From: JAFEDN01 sp963818985
GTDB lineage: Bacteria; Pseudomonadota; Gammaproteobacteria; Coxiellales; Coxiellaceae
Length of the DNA stretch: 64,000 nucleotides
Assembly (NCBI GenBank): GCA_963818985.1
Contig: CAWFUJ010000010.1
Coordinates: 186,001-250,000 of the forward strand
Direction: 5' to 3'
Each line of letters starts with the position of its first letter. Position 1 is the stretch's first letter. The notes under the pieces are model-generated. The model did not search any database, was not told where the DNA came from, and saw nothing but the letters and a program-made list of their open reading frames with translations. The translations under genes and the position numbers were made by a program. This document shows positions 9,092 to 17,329 of this stretch, piece after piece.

Positions 9092-10672
9092 TCATTTATA
9101 AGGAGAAAAGCTGACTTCGTCTCGGTCTAGTTTGGAGATGATCTTTAAATAGATTTCTTCGCTAATTTCGCCTTGCTCTCGCATTTTTAAGAGTAAATCG
9201 CGTTCAAATTGCAACATTCTTGAAAGAAATGTTTCGGCATGTTTATGTTGTTGCGGATGATCTCCCGGCGCTAACGTGTTTAGCAAACGATTGTTATAAT
9301 GGGTTTCGACAATTTCTTTAGCTGTTTCCAAATGTGGATGAATGCCGGTGGTGTTAATGTGATGCAAGGCTTTTTCAGTTAATTGCATATAAATATCCCT
9401 GATTTTCTTTAAATCTTCTTCATGATTTTTACTGACGTCTAAGTGTTTAATTAAATGTGGTAACGTGAGGCCTTGCGCTAACAAAGTAAATAAAATAGTG
9501 ATAATGGTTAAAAACACAATTAAATCGCGGGTGGGAAATAATGGGTCGCTGGGATAAAGCACGGGTAAAGCAACCGCTAAAGCCAGCGATACCAGCCCCC
9601 GCATGCCCGCCCAGGAGACAATTAAGGTTTTTTTCCAGGAAATCAGTTGATGGCTAAATTTTCCTGACCGTCGTTGCCAAAAATATTGGTCAATAGCCAT
9701 GGTAATAGCGACCCAAATTAACCGCAGTAGTAATAAACTAATAATGGTTCCCACAGAAAATAACAGTAATTTCGAGATTGGCAAATAACTTACGTTATGT
9801 AAATAAGCAGGGAATTCAGTGCCAATACTGATAAAAATTATCCCATTTAGAAAAAAAATTAACGTATCCCAAATCGTTTTTTCGGCAATACGGGTACTGG
9901 CACTCACTGCACGTTCGGTTTTTTTATGATATAAACCCGCCGCGACTACGGCAAGTACGCCTGATCCTCCTAACTTTTCTGCAAACCAATAAGCAACATA
10001 AGCTAAAATTAAACTCATAATGATAGGCAAATGATTTTCAGAATGGGTTAAAAATTGTTTGATGATAATGCCGGAAATATATGCGAATAATAATCCAATC
10101 GCGATCCCGCCGAAGCCGATAAACAATATTTCATGGCTGACATCTGCAGCGGTTAAGGTGTGTCCCAATGCTAATAGTAAGGCTGTTTTATACAAAACGA
10201 TTCCGCACGCATCGTTAAATAAACTTTCTACTTTTATGGTGCGGATAATGTGTCTTGGTACGTTCATTTTTGCTAGAATGCTGTTGGCGGCAATCACGTC
10301 AGTAGGGGCTATAATCGCACCTAAAATGAGTGCATTGGTAAAATTGATGGTGGGGATCATCCAGCACAGTACTAGGGCGATAGATAGCGCTGAGCAAAGC
10401 ACCAAAAAAATTGATAAAGACACAATAATACTTAAATTGAGCTTGACATCTTGCCAGGAAATTAACCGTGCAGCTGAAAATAATATTGGTGGTAGAAATA
10501 ATGCGAGAACAAGATCATTGGGAGGATGCCAGCTAGGCATATTGGGTATAAAACCCACGATGAGCCCAGCTATAACCAGCAGTAGAGGATAAGGTACATT
10601 TATGTTTTCGGCGATGGCCGTGACGACTACCACCATAAATAGGATAAACGGTAAACTTGCAAGCGTTGTCAT
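9092..10672 (-). CDS. CPA1 family Na+/H+ antiporter
   Basis: A 526-residue protein with about 12 membrane segments of the NhaP/YjcE monovalent cation:proton antiporter-1 family. Diagnostic segments are GAIIAPTDVIAANSIL and VESLFNDACGIVLY, which carry the conserved Asp residues, and WAGMRGLVSLALAVALP. The C-terminal 110 residues are hydrophilic and helical and probably cytoplasmic and regulatory. Together with nhaA 1.5 kb away it gives the cell two unrelated sodium/proton exchangers. It lies head-to-head with ndk, with a palindromic repeat between them. Confidence 0.92.
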   Translation of the reverse strand: MTTLASLPFILFMVVVVTAIAENINVPYPLLLVIAGLIVGFIPNMPSWHPPNDLVLALFLPPILFSAARLISWQDVKLNLSIIVSLSIFLVLCSALSIALVLCWMIPTINFTNALILGAIIAPTDVIAANSILAKMNVPRHIIRTIKVESLFNDACGIVLYKTALLLALGHTLTAADVSHEILFIGFGGIAIGLLFAYISGIIIKQFLTHSENHLPIIMSLILAYVAYWFAEKLGGSGVLAVVAAGLYHKKTERAVSASTRIAEKTIWDTLIFFLNGIIFISIGTEFPAYLHNVSYLPISKLLLFSVGTIISLLLLRLIWVAITMAIDQYFWQRRSGKFSHQLISWKKTLIVSWAGMRGLVSLALAVALPVLYPSDPLFPTRDLIVFLTIITILFTLLAQGLTLPHLIKHLDVSKNHEEDLKKIRDIYMQLTEKALHHINTTGIHPHLETAKEIVETHYNNRLLNTLAPGDHPQQHKHAETFLSRMLQFERDLLLKMREQGEISEEIYLKIISKLDRDEVSFSPYK

Positions 10673-10783
10673 AGTACCTTCCGTGATACAAGAGTTATTA
10701 GCATTGCTGGATTTTATAAACTAGATTATCATGTTGACGTTATAATAGCACGAATGTTCCATTAATATTGTGAACATATTAAT

Positions 10784-10855
10784 ATTCATTCTGGATACCG
10801 GCCTTCGCGGTATGACAGGAGTGTCATACCGCGAAGGCCGGTATCCAGAATGAAT
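10784..10855. repeat. Perfect 34-bp inverted repeat with 4-base loop
   Basis: Positions 10784-10817 are exactly complementary to 10822-10855, leaving a GGAG loop. The core contains GGATACCGGCCTTCGCGG and recurs as a half copy at 12513-12540. It lies between the divergent antiporter and ndk genes, so it is unlikely to be a simple terminator; a mobile palindromic element is more likely. Confidence 0.85.
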
Positions 10856-10881
10856 TTGGCATTTAATCATATGTCTTGAAA

Positions 10882-10910
10882 TTGACTCAAAATAGATTCA
10901 TCTTTATAGA
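10882..10910 (+). promoter_or_regulatory. Sigma-70-type promoter for ndk
   Basis: TTGACT at 10882-10887 and TATAGA at 10905-10910 are spaced by 17 bases, giving a start of transcription near 10917 and a leader of about 25 bases. An AGGAGA ribosome binding site at 10928-10933 precedes the ATG at 10942. Confidence 0.6.
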
Positions 10911-10941
10911 CAATATACACAATACACAGGAGAAAAATACT

Positions 10942-11370
10942 ATGCCAATCGAGCAAACTTTGTCGATTATTAAACCAGACGCAGTGGCTAAGAATGTAAT
11001 TGGTCAAATATATACGCGTTTCGAAAATGCCGGGCTGAAAATCGTTGCTGCGAAAATGCTGCATCTAACCCAAAAAGAGGCTGAAGATTTTTATGGGGTT
11101 CATCGTCAACGACCTTTTTTTAAAGATTTGGTAAAGTTCATGATCCAGGGTCCAGTGATGATACAAGTATTGTCTGGCCAAAATGCGGTTGCCAAGAATC
11201 GTGAACTGATGGGTGATACCGATCCTAAAAAAGCAGCTCCAGGTACAATCAGGGCGGATTTTGCTGTCTCTATCGACGCTAATGCAGTCCACGGTTCAGA
11301 CAGCAGCGCCACCGCTAAACAAGAAATTAATTTCTTTTTTAAACCAGAGGATATTTGCGATCCGGATTAA
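10942..11370 (+). CDS. ndk: Nucleoside diphosphate kinase
   Basis: Transfers phosphate from ATP to nucleoside diphosphates through a phosphohistidine. The 142-residue product is the standard size. It begins EQTLSIIKPDAVAKN and carries the active-site signature NAVHGSDS with the catalytic His. An upstream in-frame ATG at 10876 exists, but the ATG at 10942 is preceded by AGGAG and matches the family N terminus. It is followed after 36 bases by rlmN. Confidence 0.97.
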   Translation: MPIEQTLSIIKPDAVAKNVIGQIYTRFENAGLKIVAAKMLHLTQKEAEDFYGVHRQRPFFKDLVKFMIQGPVMIQVLSGQNAVAKNRELMGDTDPKKAAPGTIRADFAVSIDANAVHGSDSSATAKQEINFFFKPEDICDPD

Positions 11371-11406
11371 AATTATGGGTTTGTCAGACAATGCCTTGGG
11401 ACTAAA

Positions 11407-12474
11407 ATGAGCAATCAGAAAGTACAAATTAATTTATTGAACTTAAATCGTGCGGCGATGGGCGATTTTCTAATTTCTATTGATGAGCCATCGTCGCGCG
11501 CTAAATCGCTGATAAAATTTATTCATCAGCGCTATGTCAGTGATTTTGATCAAATGGGTCTGAGTCGAAGTTTGAGTCAAAAGCTGAAGCGACATGCTCA
11601 GATCAAAGTTCCCACCTTGATCAATACCCAACAATCACAAGATGGCACTTGTAAATGGCTACTGGGTTTAGAAGATGGGAACGCAGTGGAGACGGTTTTT
11701 ATCCCTGAAGCAGATCGCGGGACTTTATGTATTTCCTCTCAGGTGGGATGTAGTTTAAATTGCCGTTTCTGTGCTACCGCACAAGCTGGGTTTAATCGCA
11801 ACTTAACCACCGCAGAAATTATTGGCCAATTATGGTGGGTGATACAAAATAAAATCAAAATCAGCAATGTGGTCATGATGGGAATGGGTGAGCCATTGTT
11901 AAATTATGCGCCCGTTTTAACCGCCTTAGATTTGATGCTGGATGATTGTGCTTATGGTTTATCGAAATATCGGGTGACAGTTAGTACGGCTGGTTTGGCG
12001 CCAGCTATGAAAAAATTACGTGAAGATAGCCCGGTATCTTTAGCCGTTTCATTACATGCGCCGAATAATGAGCTACGAACGCAATTAGTGCCGCTCAATA
12101 AAAAATACCCTTTAGAAGCTTTGATGCCAATCTGTCGCGAATATTTTTCACCGCGCTCTAAACAGAAAGTGTTATTTGAATATGTGATGTTGGCGAAAAT
12201 AAATGATCAAGCTAAGCATGCGCAAGAGTTAGGAGAATTACTGAAAGGCATGCGCTGTAAAGTAAATTTAATTCCATTTAATCCATATGCCGGCACGCAA
12301 TACCGCTGTTCAGATCCAGAAGATATCGTAAATTTTCAGAATTATTTGATAAGAATGGGCATTCCCACTTGGGTCAGACGAACTCGAGGATATGATATCG
12401 ACGGCGCTTGCGGACAATTGGCGGGTCAATTCACCGACCGTACTGGACGTAAAAAACAGATTGTAATAGAATAG
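11407..12474 (+). CDS. rlmN: Dual-specificity 23S rRNA/tRNA adenine-C2 methyltransferase RlmN
   Basis: Radical-SAM enzyme that methylates A2503 of 23S rRNA and A37 of some tRNAs. The 355-residue product has the radical-SAM cluster motif CxxxCxxC at Cys115, Cys119 and Cys122, the GMGEPLLN segment, and a C-terminal TRGYDIDGACGQLAG carrying the methyl-accepting Cys. It follows ndk and precedes rodZ, the common gammaproteobacterial order, although pilF, which usually lies between rlmN and rodZ, is absent. Confidence 0.97.
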   Translation: MSNQKVQINLLNLNRAAMGDFLISIDEPSSRAKSLIKFIHQRYVSDFDQMGLSRSLSQKLKRHAQIKVPTLINTQQSQDGTCKWLLGLEDGNAVETVFIPEADRGTLCISSQVGCSLNCRFCATAQAGFNRNLTTAEIIGQLWWVIQNKIKISNVVMMGMGEPLLNYAPVLTALDLMLDDCAYGLSKYRVTVSTAGLAPAMKKLREDSPVSLAVSLHAPNNELRTQLVPLNKKYPLEALMPICREYFSPRSKQKVLFEYVMLAKINDQAKHAQELGELLKGMRCKVNLIPFNPYAGTQYRCSDPEDIVNFQNYLIRMGIPTWVRRTRGYDIDGACGQLAGQFTDRTGRKKQIVIE

Positions 12475-12512
12475 ATGGTCAGGAATGGTCTTCAAAGTAT
12501 GTTGCCATATTC

Positions 12513-12540
12513 CTGGATACCGGCCTTCGCCGGTATGACA
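12513..12540. repeat. Half copy of the 10784 palindrome, hairpin
   Basis: ATACCGGC (12517-12524) and GCCGGTAT (12529-12536) form a perfect 8-bp stem around CTTC, and the flanks CTGG and GACA match one arm of the repeat at 10784. It sits between rlmN and rodZ and may also act as a weak terminator or mRNA stabiliser. Confidence 0.65.
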
Positions 12541-12558
12541 CAACAAAGGTAATTCTCT

Positions 12559-13365
12559 ATGAGTGAATCAGAAATTAATTCAGAAACTACTGCGCAAACC
12601 CCGGGTGTAATGCTTAAAAAAGCTCGCATTGCTAAGGGTCTTTCTATCTCCGATGTCTCTTCAAGGCTTTGTTTAAGCCATCAATTTATTGAAGATATTG
12701 AAAATGATAATTATAGTCGAATGTCTGCTCAGACATATGCGCGCGGTTATGTTCGTGCTTATGCGCGAATCGTAGACATTCCTGATGCGGAAATATTGTC
12801 GGCTTTAGAAAATGTAACGATGGATTTTCCGCAGACGAAAAAATCAGTTTCCTTGGGCAATGAACAATCCATACCGGTTTATCAGGCTTTAGAATCGTCA
12901 CAACAGCGCTCAAGTCTACTAGTTTGGGGCACCATTTTAGTCGTGATTATTTTAATTGGTTTATTGGTCATGTGGTGGCAGGGACCAAAAATATCGGCCA
13001 GAATGGATAACAATCAGTCTGGAACCGGTAAATCTCCAACTGAAATTCCTTTGCAGCCACAATCCAATCCCTCTCCACCCCAACAAACGCCTGGTCAACC
13101 TCAACCGCTTCAACCGCAGCCTCAGCCTCAATCTCCGCGCCAAAATCCATCTCAGACTCCACTGCAGCCCCAACCTCCACTTCCGCAAAGAGTACAAACA
13201 GCTCCGTTGAAACCTGCACCAAAATCAGCTTCCGCAGATCATTCGGTAGTTGAACCCGCTGATCTGAGTGACAATACCGACAACAATCAAACTCCTGAAA
13301 CCCAGATTGTAAAACCCGATTTATCATTACCAGAGCCACGTGAAACTGCTAATAATAACGAGTGA
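12559..13365 (+). CDS. rodZ: Cytoskeletal protein RodZ, lacking the C-terminal domain
   Basis: Links the MreB cytoskeleton to the membrane and helps keep rod shape. The 268-residue product has an N-terminal helix-turn-helix domain (LKKARIAKGLSISDVSSRL, about residues 17-85), a single membrane segment near residues 115-137, and then a Pro/Gln-rich periplasmic tail. E. coli RodZ is 337 residues and ends in a folded DUF4115 beta domain, which is not seen here; the protein stops in low-complexity sequence and a dispersed repeat begins 30 bases later. The N-terminal half alone is known to support MreB binding in other species. Confidence 0.85.
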   Translation: MSESEINSETTAQTPGVMLKKARIAKGLSISDVSSRLCLSHQFIEDIENDNYSRMSAQTYARGYVRAYARIVDIPDAEILSALENVTMDFPQTKKSVSLGNEQSIPVYQALESSQQRSSLLVWGTILVVIILIGLLVMWWQGPKISARMDNNQSGTGKSPTEIPLQPQSNPSPPQQTPGQPQPLQPQPQPQSPRQNPSQTPLQPQPPLPQRVQTAPLKPAPKSASADHSVVEPADLSDNTDNNQTPETQIVKPDLSLPEPRETANNNE

Positions 13366-13395
13366 AAATCAGTACAAGTTCCCGCTGATGGGAGC

Positions 13396-13486
13396 TTCCT
13401 TTACGCGATGGGGGATTGCAAGGGGGAGCAGCGCGAGCGCTTCCCCTTCATTCCGAGCAATCGGTTTTGCCGATGCGCAGGATATA
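13396..13486. repeat. Dispersed repeat, copy 1 (about 91 bp)
   Basis: This segment is about 85% identical by eye to the reverse complement of 51465-51553. Both contain an inner hairpin of the form GGGGGAGC...GCTTCCCCC and a second one around ATCGG...CCGAT. It separates rodZ from hisS, where ispG lies in many relatives, and reads in frame with hisS without a stop. Confidence 0.8.
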
Positions 13487-13539
13487 AACATAGAGCCATG
13501 GACGCTGTACTCGGCGGGAATGGCTGGAGGATCAGTGAA

Positions 13540-14802
13540 TTGAAACAAGCCGTCCAAGCTGTGCGTGGAATGAATGATATTTTGCCCGATCAAATTTTTT
13601 ATTGGCAAATGATTGAATCTACTTGTCGCGCCTTAGCCCATCGTTATGGCTATCGAGAAATTCGTCCCCCTATTGTCGAGCAAACTTCACTATTTGCTCG
13701 CAGCATCGGAGATGCGACAGATATCGTTGAAAAAGAAATGTATACCTTTAATGATCGCAATGGCGATAGCTTAAGTTTGCGTCCCGAAGGTACCGCAGGG
13801 TGTGTACGTGCAGGCATTCAGAACGGTTTGTTTTACAATCAAACCCAGCGGTTGTGGTATTTAGGGCCCATGTTTCGGCACGAGCGTCCACAAAAAGGTC
13901 GTTACCGTCAATTTCATCAATTCGGTTTGGAAGCTTATGGGATGGAAGGTCCAGACATTGATGCTGAAGTCATTTTCTTCAGTCACCGTTTATTAACCGA
14001 GTTGGGCCTGGGTGGACAAATTGAGTTACAAATTAACAACCTTGGCACCCCAGAAGAACGCGCATTATACCGGCAGCGCTTAGTTGAGTTTTATCAAAAG
14101 CATTATGATCTATTAGATGAGGACAGCCAAAGGCGCATCGTCACTAATCCGTTGCGTATTTTAGATAGTAAAAACCCATTAATGATCGATTTGAATCGAG
14201 CTGCCCCAAATTTGCTTGATCATTTAGATCCACCGTCGCAGCATCACTTTGATGGATTACGCCGGCTATTAGACGCTGGGCAAGTTCCTTATGTCATCAA
14301 TCCAAGCCTGGTGCGCGGATTGGATTATTATAGTTTGACCGTATTTGAATGGGTGACTACCAAGCTAGGTGCTCAAGGGACTGTTTGCGCGGGCGGACGT
14401 TATGATCGTTTAGTAGAAGAATTAGGCGGACGACCAACACCTGCAGTGGGTTTTGCAATGGGTCTTGAGCGTTTAGTATTGTTATTAGCTGAGGCTAATC
14501 AAAACAAACTGCCCAAACCAGATATTTATCTGATCTTAATGGGGATCCCTGCGATTGAACAAGGAGTCGCCCTAGCCGAACAATTACGTCAGGCTTTACC
14601 AAAAAGACAAGTGATCGCGCACTTAAGCGGGGGCGGATTAAAAAGTCAATTAAAAGCGGCCGATAAAAGTCAGGCCCAGTATGCGTTAATCATCGGCGAT
14701 GAAGAAGTAGCTGCACAGGTTGCGTTGGTTAAAGATTTACGTTCTGATCAAGGTCAGCAAAAAATGGCGTTGTCAGCTCTGTTTGATTTTTTTAAGGAGT
14801 AA
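13540..14802 (+). CDS. hisS: Histidyl-tRNA synthetase
   Basis: Class II aminoacyl-tRNA synthetase charging tRNA-His. From the TTG at 13540 the product is 420 residues (E. coli 424), beginning LKQAVQAVRGMNDILP as expected for the family, with GGAGGA at 13526-13531, 8 bases upstream. Motif 2 (RPEGTAGCVRAG), the HisA motif (VRGLDYYSLTVFEW) and motif 3 (GFAMGLERLVLLL) are all present. The same frame is open upstream through a repeat, with ATG at 13498 or 13408, but those starts lack a good ribosome binding site and would add non-conserved residues. yfgM follows after 4 bases. Confidence 0.95.
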   Translation: MKQAVQAVRGMNDILPDQIFYWQMIESTCRALAHRYGYREIRPPIVEQTSLFARSIGDATDIVEKEMYTFNDRNGDSLSLRPEGTAGCVRAGIQNGLFYNQTQRLWYLGPMFRHERPQKGRYRQFHQFGLEAYGMEGPDIDAEVIFFSHRLLTELGLGGQIELQINNLGTPEERALYRQRLVEFYQKHYDLLDEDSQRRIVTNPLRILDSKNPLMIDLNRAAPNLLDHLDPPSQHHFDGLRRLLDAGQVPYVINPSLVRGLDYYSLTVFEWVTTKLGAQGTVCAGGRYDRLVEELGGRPTPAVGFAMGLERLVLLLAEANQNKLPKPDIYLILMGIPAIEQGVALAEQLRQALPKRQVIAHLSGGGLKSQLKAADKSQAQYALIIGDEEVAAQVALVKDLRSDQGQQKMALSALFDFFKE

Positions 14803-14806
14803 TCAC

Positions 14807-15427
14807 ATGCCTGCATTAGAAACTGATCAAGAACAAATGGAAATGCTAAAAAGATGGTGGAATGAATATGGTAAGTTAGTTTTATTGGTGATTATCATCG
14901 GTTTAGGCATTGGTTTTGGTTGGCGTTATTGGCTTGCGCAACAAAGCCAGAATCAACAAAAAGCCTCGCTGCTATACCAACAATTATTAGAAGCCAACCG
15001 CAGCAATAATAACGAGGTGATCACGCAAATCTCCAATGAAATTAATCATCGTTATCAAAAAACCGAATACGCCAATATGGCAAATTTATTTGCCGCAAAA
15101 GCCGTATTACCCCAAAATCCTGAGGTAGCATTAAAGAGATTGCAAAGTGTGATGAATAACTCAAAAATGCCCAGCCTAAAACAAGTCGCGCGTTTAAGAG
15201 CGGCTCGAATACTAGCAGCGCAGAAAAAAATGCAAGCGGGGCTAGATTTATTGAATAAGGTTGATGATAGAACCTACCAACCATTAATCGATGAGGTTAA
15301 AGGTGATATCTATGCAATAATGGGAGATCAATCCAAGGCCCGTCAACTTTATCAATCAGCACAAGTGGGTCTATCCGCTATTGTAGGCGAAGATATGTTA
15401 TTATCCTTGGAATTGGCTGGGGGTTAA
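14807..15427 (+). CDS. yfgM: YfgM family periplasmic TPR chaperone
   Basis: A 206-residue protein with one N-terminal membrane segment (LVLLVIIIGLGIGFGWRYW, about residues 24-42) and a periplasmic helical TPR-like domain. YfgM associates with the SecYEG/PpiD complex and helps newly secreted proteins fold. The ATG at 14807 follows the hisS stop with AAGGAG just upstream, and residues ETDQEQMEMLKRWWNEYGK are typical of the family start. bamB, which normally follows, is missing; der comes next after a palindromic repeat. Confidence 0.92.
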   Translation: MPALETDQEQMEMLKRWWNEYGKLVLLVIIIGLGIGFGWRYWLAQQSQNQQKASLLYQQLLEANRSNNNEVITQISNEINHRYQKTEYANMANLFAAKAVLPQNPEVALKRLQSVMNNSKMPSLKQVARLRAARILAAQKKMQAGLDLLNKVDDRTYQPLIDEVKGDIYAIMGDQSKARQLYQSAQVGLSAIVGEDMLLSLELAGG

Positions 15428-15443
15428 CATCGCTCCAGAGCCC

Positions 15444-15461
15444 GTCATCCCGCGGGATGAC
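15444..15461. repeat. 18-bp perfect palindrome of the GTCATCCCG family
   Basis: GTCATCCCGCGGGATGAC is fully self-complementary. GGGATGAC recurs at 15473-15480 and a variant around 15493, so 15444-15500 is a cluster of short related units. The same GTCATCCCG arm opens the larger palindromes at 29009 and 52257. It lies between yfgM and der. Confidence 0.75.
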
Positions 15462-15544
15462 ATGGCGCCCGAGGGATGACATTGTGTTTGCGGGATGATG
15501 GCGTTGTATAAATATTGAAATAGCGGAAGCGGAAAAATTAAAAA

Positions 15545-16870
15545 ATGTTACCAGTCTTTACCATCATTGGCCGGCCAAATGTCGGCAAGTCTACCTTATT
15601 TAATTGCCTAACAAAAACACGAGACGCTTTGGTTGCCGATTTTCCTGGCGTTACTCGCGATCGTCAATACGGTCGAGGGATGGTGGGTGATCGGCCCTAT
15701 TTGATAGTTGATACCGGCGGCATAGCTGAACAAGCGGATATTGCGTATACCACATTAATTAGTCAGCAAGTCGAACAAGCGATCGATGAAGCTGATCGTA
15801 TTCTATTTTTAGTCGATGCGCAGACAGGCTTAACCTCAGCTGACAGTATCATTGCCCAGCAACTTCGTCCGTTTCAAGACAAAGTAGTGCTTGTCGTCAA
15901 TAAAGTAGATCGCTTAGACGCCAATATTGTTACCAGTGAATTTTATAGTTTAGGTTTTGGAACCCCGTACGCAATAGCCGCTAAAAACGGCCGTGGAATT
16001 GAAACATTTATACAAGAGTTGCTAAAGCCATTTCCAGTTGAAGAGGCGCCTAAAGAGGAAAAAGGTATTTTTATCGCCGTTATGGGGCGACCGAATGTTG
16101 GCAAATCGACGTTAATTAATCGTTTATTAGGCGAGGAGCGGGTTGTTGTGTTTGATGAGCCTGGCACCACCCGTGATAGTATTTTTATTACCTTCGACCG
16201 TCATGGCAAAATATATACATTGATAGATACCGCTGGGGTCCGCAAGCGAACTAAAATAGAAGATAAAATTGAAAAATTTTCAGTGATAAAGTCCTTGCAA
16301 GCACTAGAAAAAGCCCATGTGGTGATTATGGTATTTGACGCTAGGGCTGGGATCACCGATCAAGATATGCGATTACTGGGGTTAATTTTAGCCGCAGGCA
16401 AAGGTCTGGTGTTAGCATTTAATAAATGGGATGGGATGACCGAATACGATCGTGATCGAATGAGACAAGCCGTTGATCGGCGTATGCAATTTGTTGATTT
16501 CGCTCGTCGCTACTTGATATCGGCATTGCATGGTACTGGGGTGGGAGAGCTCTATCGAGCTGTGGACGAGGCTTATGAGTCCGGTAATAAAGCTTTGCCA
16601 ACACCGTTACTCACCCAAGTGTTAGAACAGGCGGTCTTCGACCATCAGCCACCTCTGGTCAGCGGCCGGCGTATTCGGTTGCGTTACGCGCATCTAGGTG
16701 GACATCATCCATTAGTCATTGTTGTCCATGGCAAGCAAATTGAAGACCTGCCCGATTCTTATCGGCGTTATTTAGCCAACTATTTTCGCAAATCTTTCGA
16801 TTTGGTGGGCATCCCAGTTCATATCCAATTCATTAACGACAAAAATCCCTACTTAAAAAAAAGATCATAA
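15545..16870 (+). CDS. der: Ribosome biogenesis GTPase Der
   Basis: Essential double GTPase for maturation of the 50S subunit. The 441-residue product has two G domains in tandem: the first with GRPNVGKSTLFN, DTGG and NKVD, the second with GRPNVGKSTLIN, DTAGVRKR and NKWD, then a C-terminal KH-like domain. The length is slightly below E. coli Der (490 residues), reflecting a short acidic linker. Its promoter is probably in the short gap that also contains palindromic repeats. Confidence 0.97.
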   Translation: MLPVFTIIGRPNVGKSTLFNCLTKTRDALVADFPGVTRDRQYGRGMVGDRPYLIVDTGGIAEQADIAYTTLISQQVEQAIDEADRILFLVDAQTGLTSADSIIAQQLRPFQDKVVLVVNKVDRLDANIVTSEFYSLGFGTPYAIAAKNGRGIETFIQELLKPFPVEEAPKEEKGIFIAVMGRPNVGKSTLINRLLGEERVVVFDEPGTTRDSIFITFDRHGKIYTLIDTAGVRKRTKIEDKIEKFSVIKSLQALEKAHVVIMVFDARAGITDQDMRLLGLILAAGKGLVLAFNKWDGMTEYDRDRMRQAVDRRMQFVDFARRYLISALHGTGVGELYRAVDEAYESGNKALPTPLLTQVLEQAVFDHQPPLVSGRRIRLRYAHLGGHHPLVIVVHGKQIEDLPDSYRRYLANYFRKSFDLVGIPVHIQFINDKNPYLKKRS

Positions 16871-17033
16871 TACCAGAAATTAAATTTCAGAAACCTATCA
16901 AAGAGAGTAAAATCAAAGAGATGCCGCTCGATGCCTTTTTAGTTTAGCGCAACCTTATAATATTTTACCTCAAATTTGGCAATTTTGTGCTAAATTTATA
17001 AGACATGTTCAAATTATAAGCATCGGAGGAACT

Positions 17034-17188
17034 ATGAAAATCAAAAATCTTTTATTGGGCTTATGCTCGATTGTATTGTCCGTGGGATTACTGAGCGGAT
17101 GCAATACGGTGAGGGCGCGGGTGAAGATGTTTCCGACACTGGTAATACCATTTCCAATGTTGCGAGCGACGTGACACCCAGATACTGA
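17034..17188 (+). pseudogene. Entericidin-like lipoprotein, frameshifted
   Basis: An ATG at 17034, preceded by CGGAGGA, opens a signal peptide ending in a lipobox LLSGC, followed by NTV, which is the start of mature entericidin A/B family lipoproteins. The frame then continues as non-conserved residues to a stop at 17172-17174. Restoring one base in the GGG run near 17113-17115 gives GAGEDVSDTGNTISNVASD and a stop at 17186-17188, which is the expected entericidin-like tail. The sequence therefore carries a one-base deletion, real or a sequencing error. The family are small membrane lipoproteins, some implicated in stress-induced lysis. Confidence 0.6.
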
Positions 17189-17231
17189 TGAAATAGCCGC
17201 TAAAAAAAGCGTGTTATTTGAAAAAGCTGTC

Positions 17232-17265
17232 ATCCCGGAGAAAACGCGTAACGTTTATCCGGGAT
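17232..17265. repeat. Hairpin repeat, possible terminator
   Basis: ATCCCGGA (17232-17239) pairs with TCCGGGAT (17258-17265), and the loop contains a further AAACG/CGTTT pair. It follows the entericidin-like gene and a run of T on the plus strand appears at 17281-17286, so it may end that transcript or be another small palindromic element. Confidence 0.5.
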
Positions 17266-17315
17266 CCGGCCAAAGTCCGCTTTTTTATACGATATATTTT
17301 AATAGGTTATTATGT

Positions 17316-17321
17316 TATACT
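17316..17321 (+). promoter_or_regulatory. Candidate -10 box close to the TolC-like start
   Basis: TATACT lies only 8 bases before the ATG at 17330, with no Shine-Dalgarno sequence in between. If used, the transcript would be almost leaderless, or translation would begin at the next ATG at 17351. No good -35 box is visible. Confidence 0.3.
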
Positions 17322-17329
17322 GATCAGAA

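Noticed and set aside
10059..10592. A 177-codon open frame on the plus strand inside the CPA1 antiporter gene
   Set aside because: It is antisense to a conserved transporter, has no ribosome binding site and no recognisable protein features.
12961..13339. Several open frames through the 3' half of rodZ
   Set aside because: They result from the Pro/Gln-rich low-complexity codons of rodZ read in other frames.
13408..13539. An N-terminal extension of HisS starting at ATG 13408
   Set aside because: The extension is encoded by a dispersed repeat, lacks a good ribosome binding site, and the TTG at 13540 has GGAGGA at 8 bases and matches the family N terminus.
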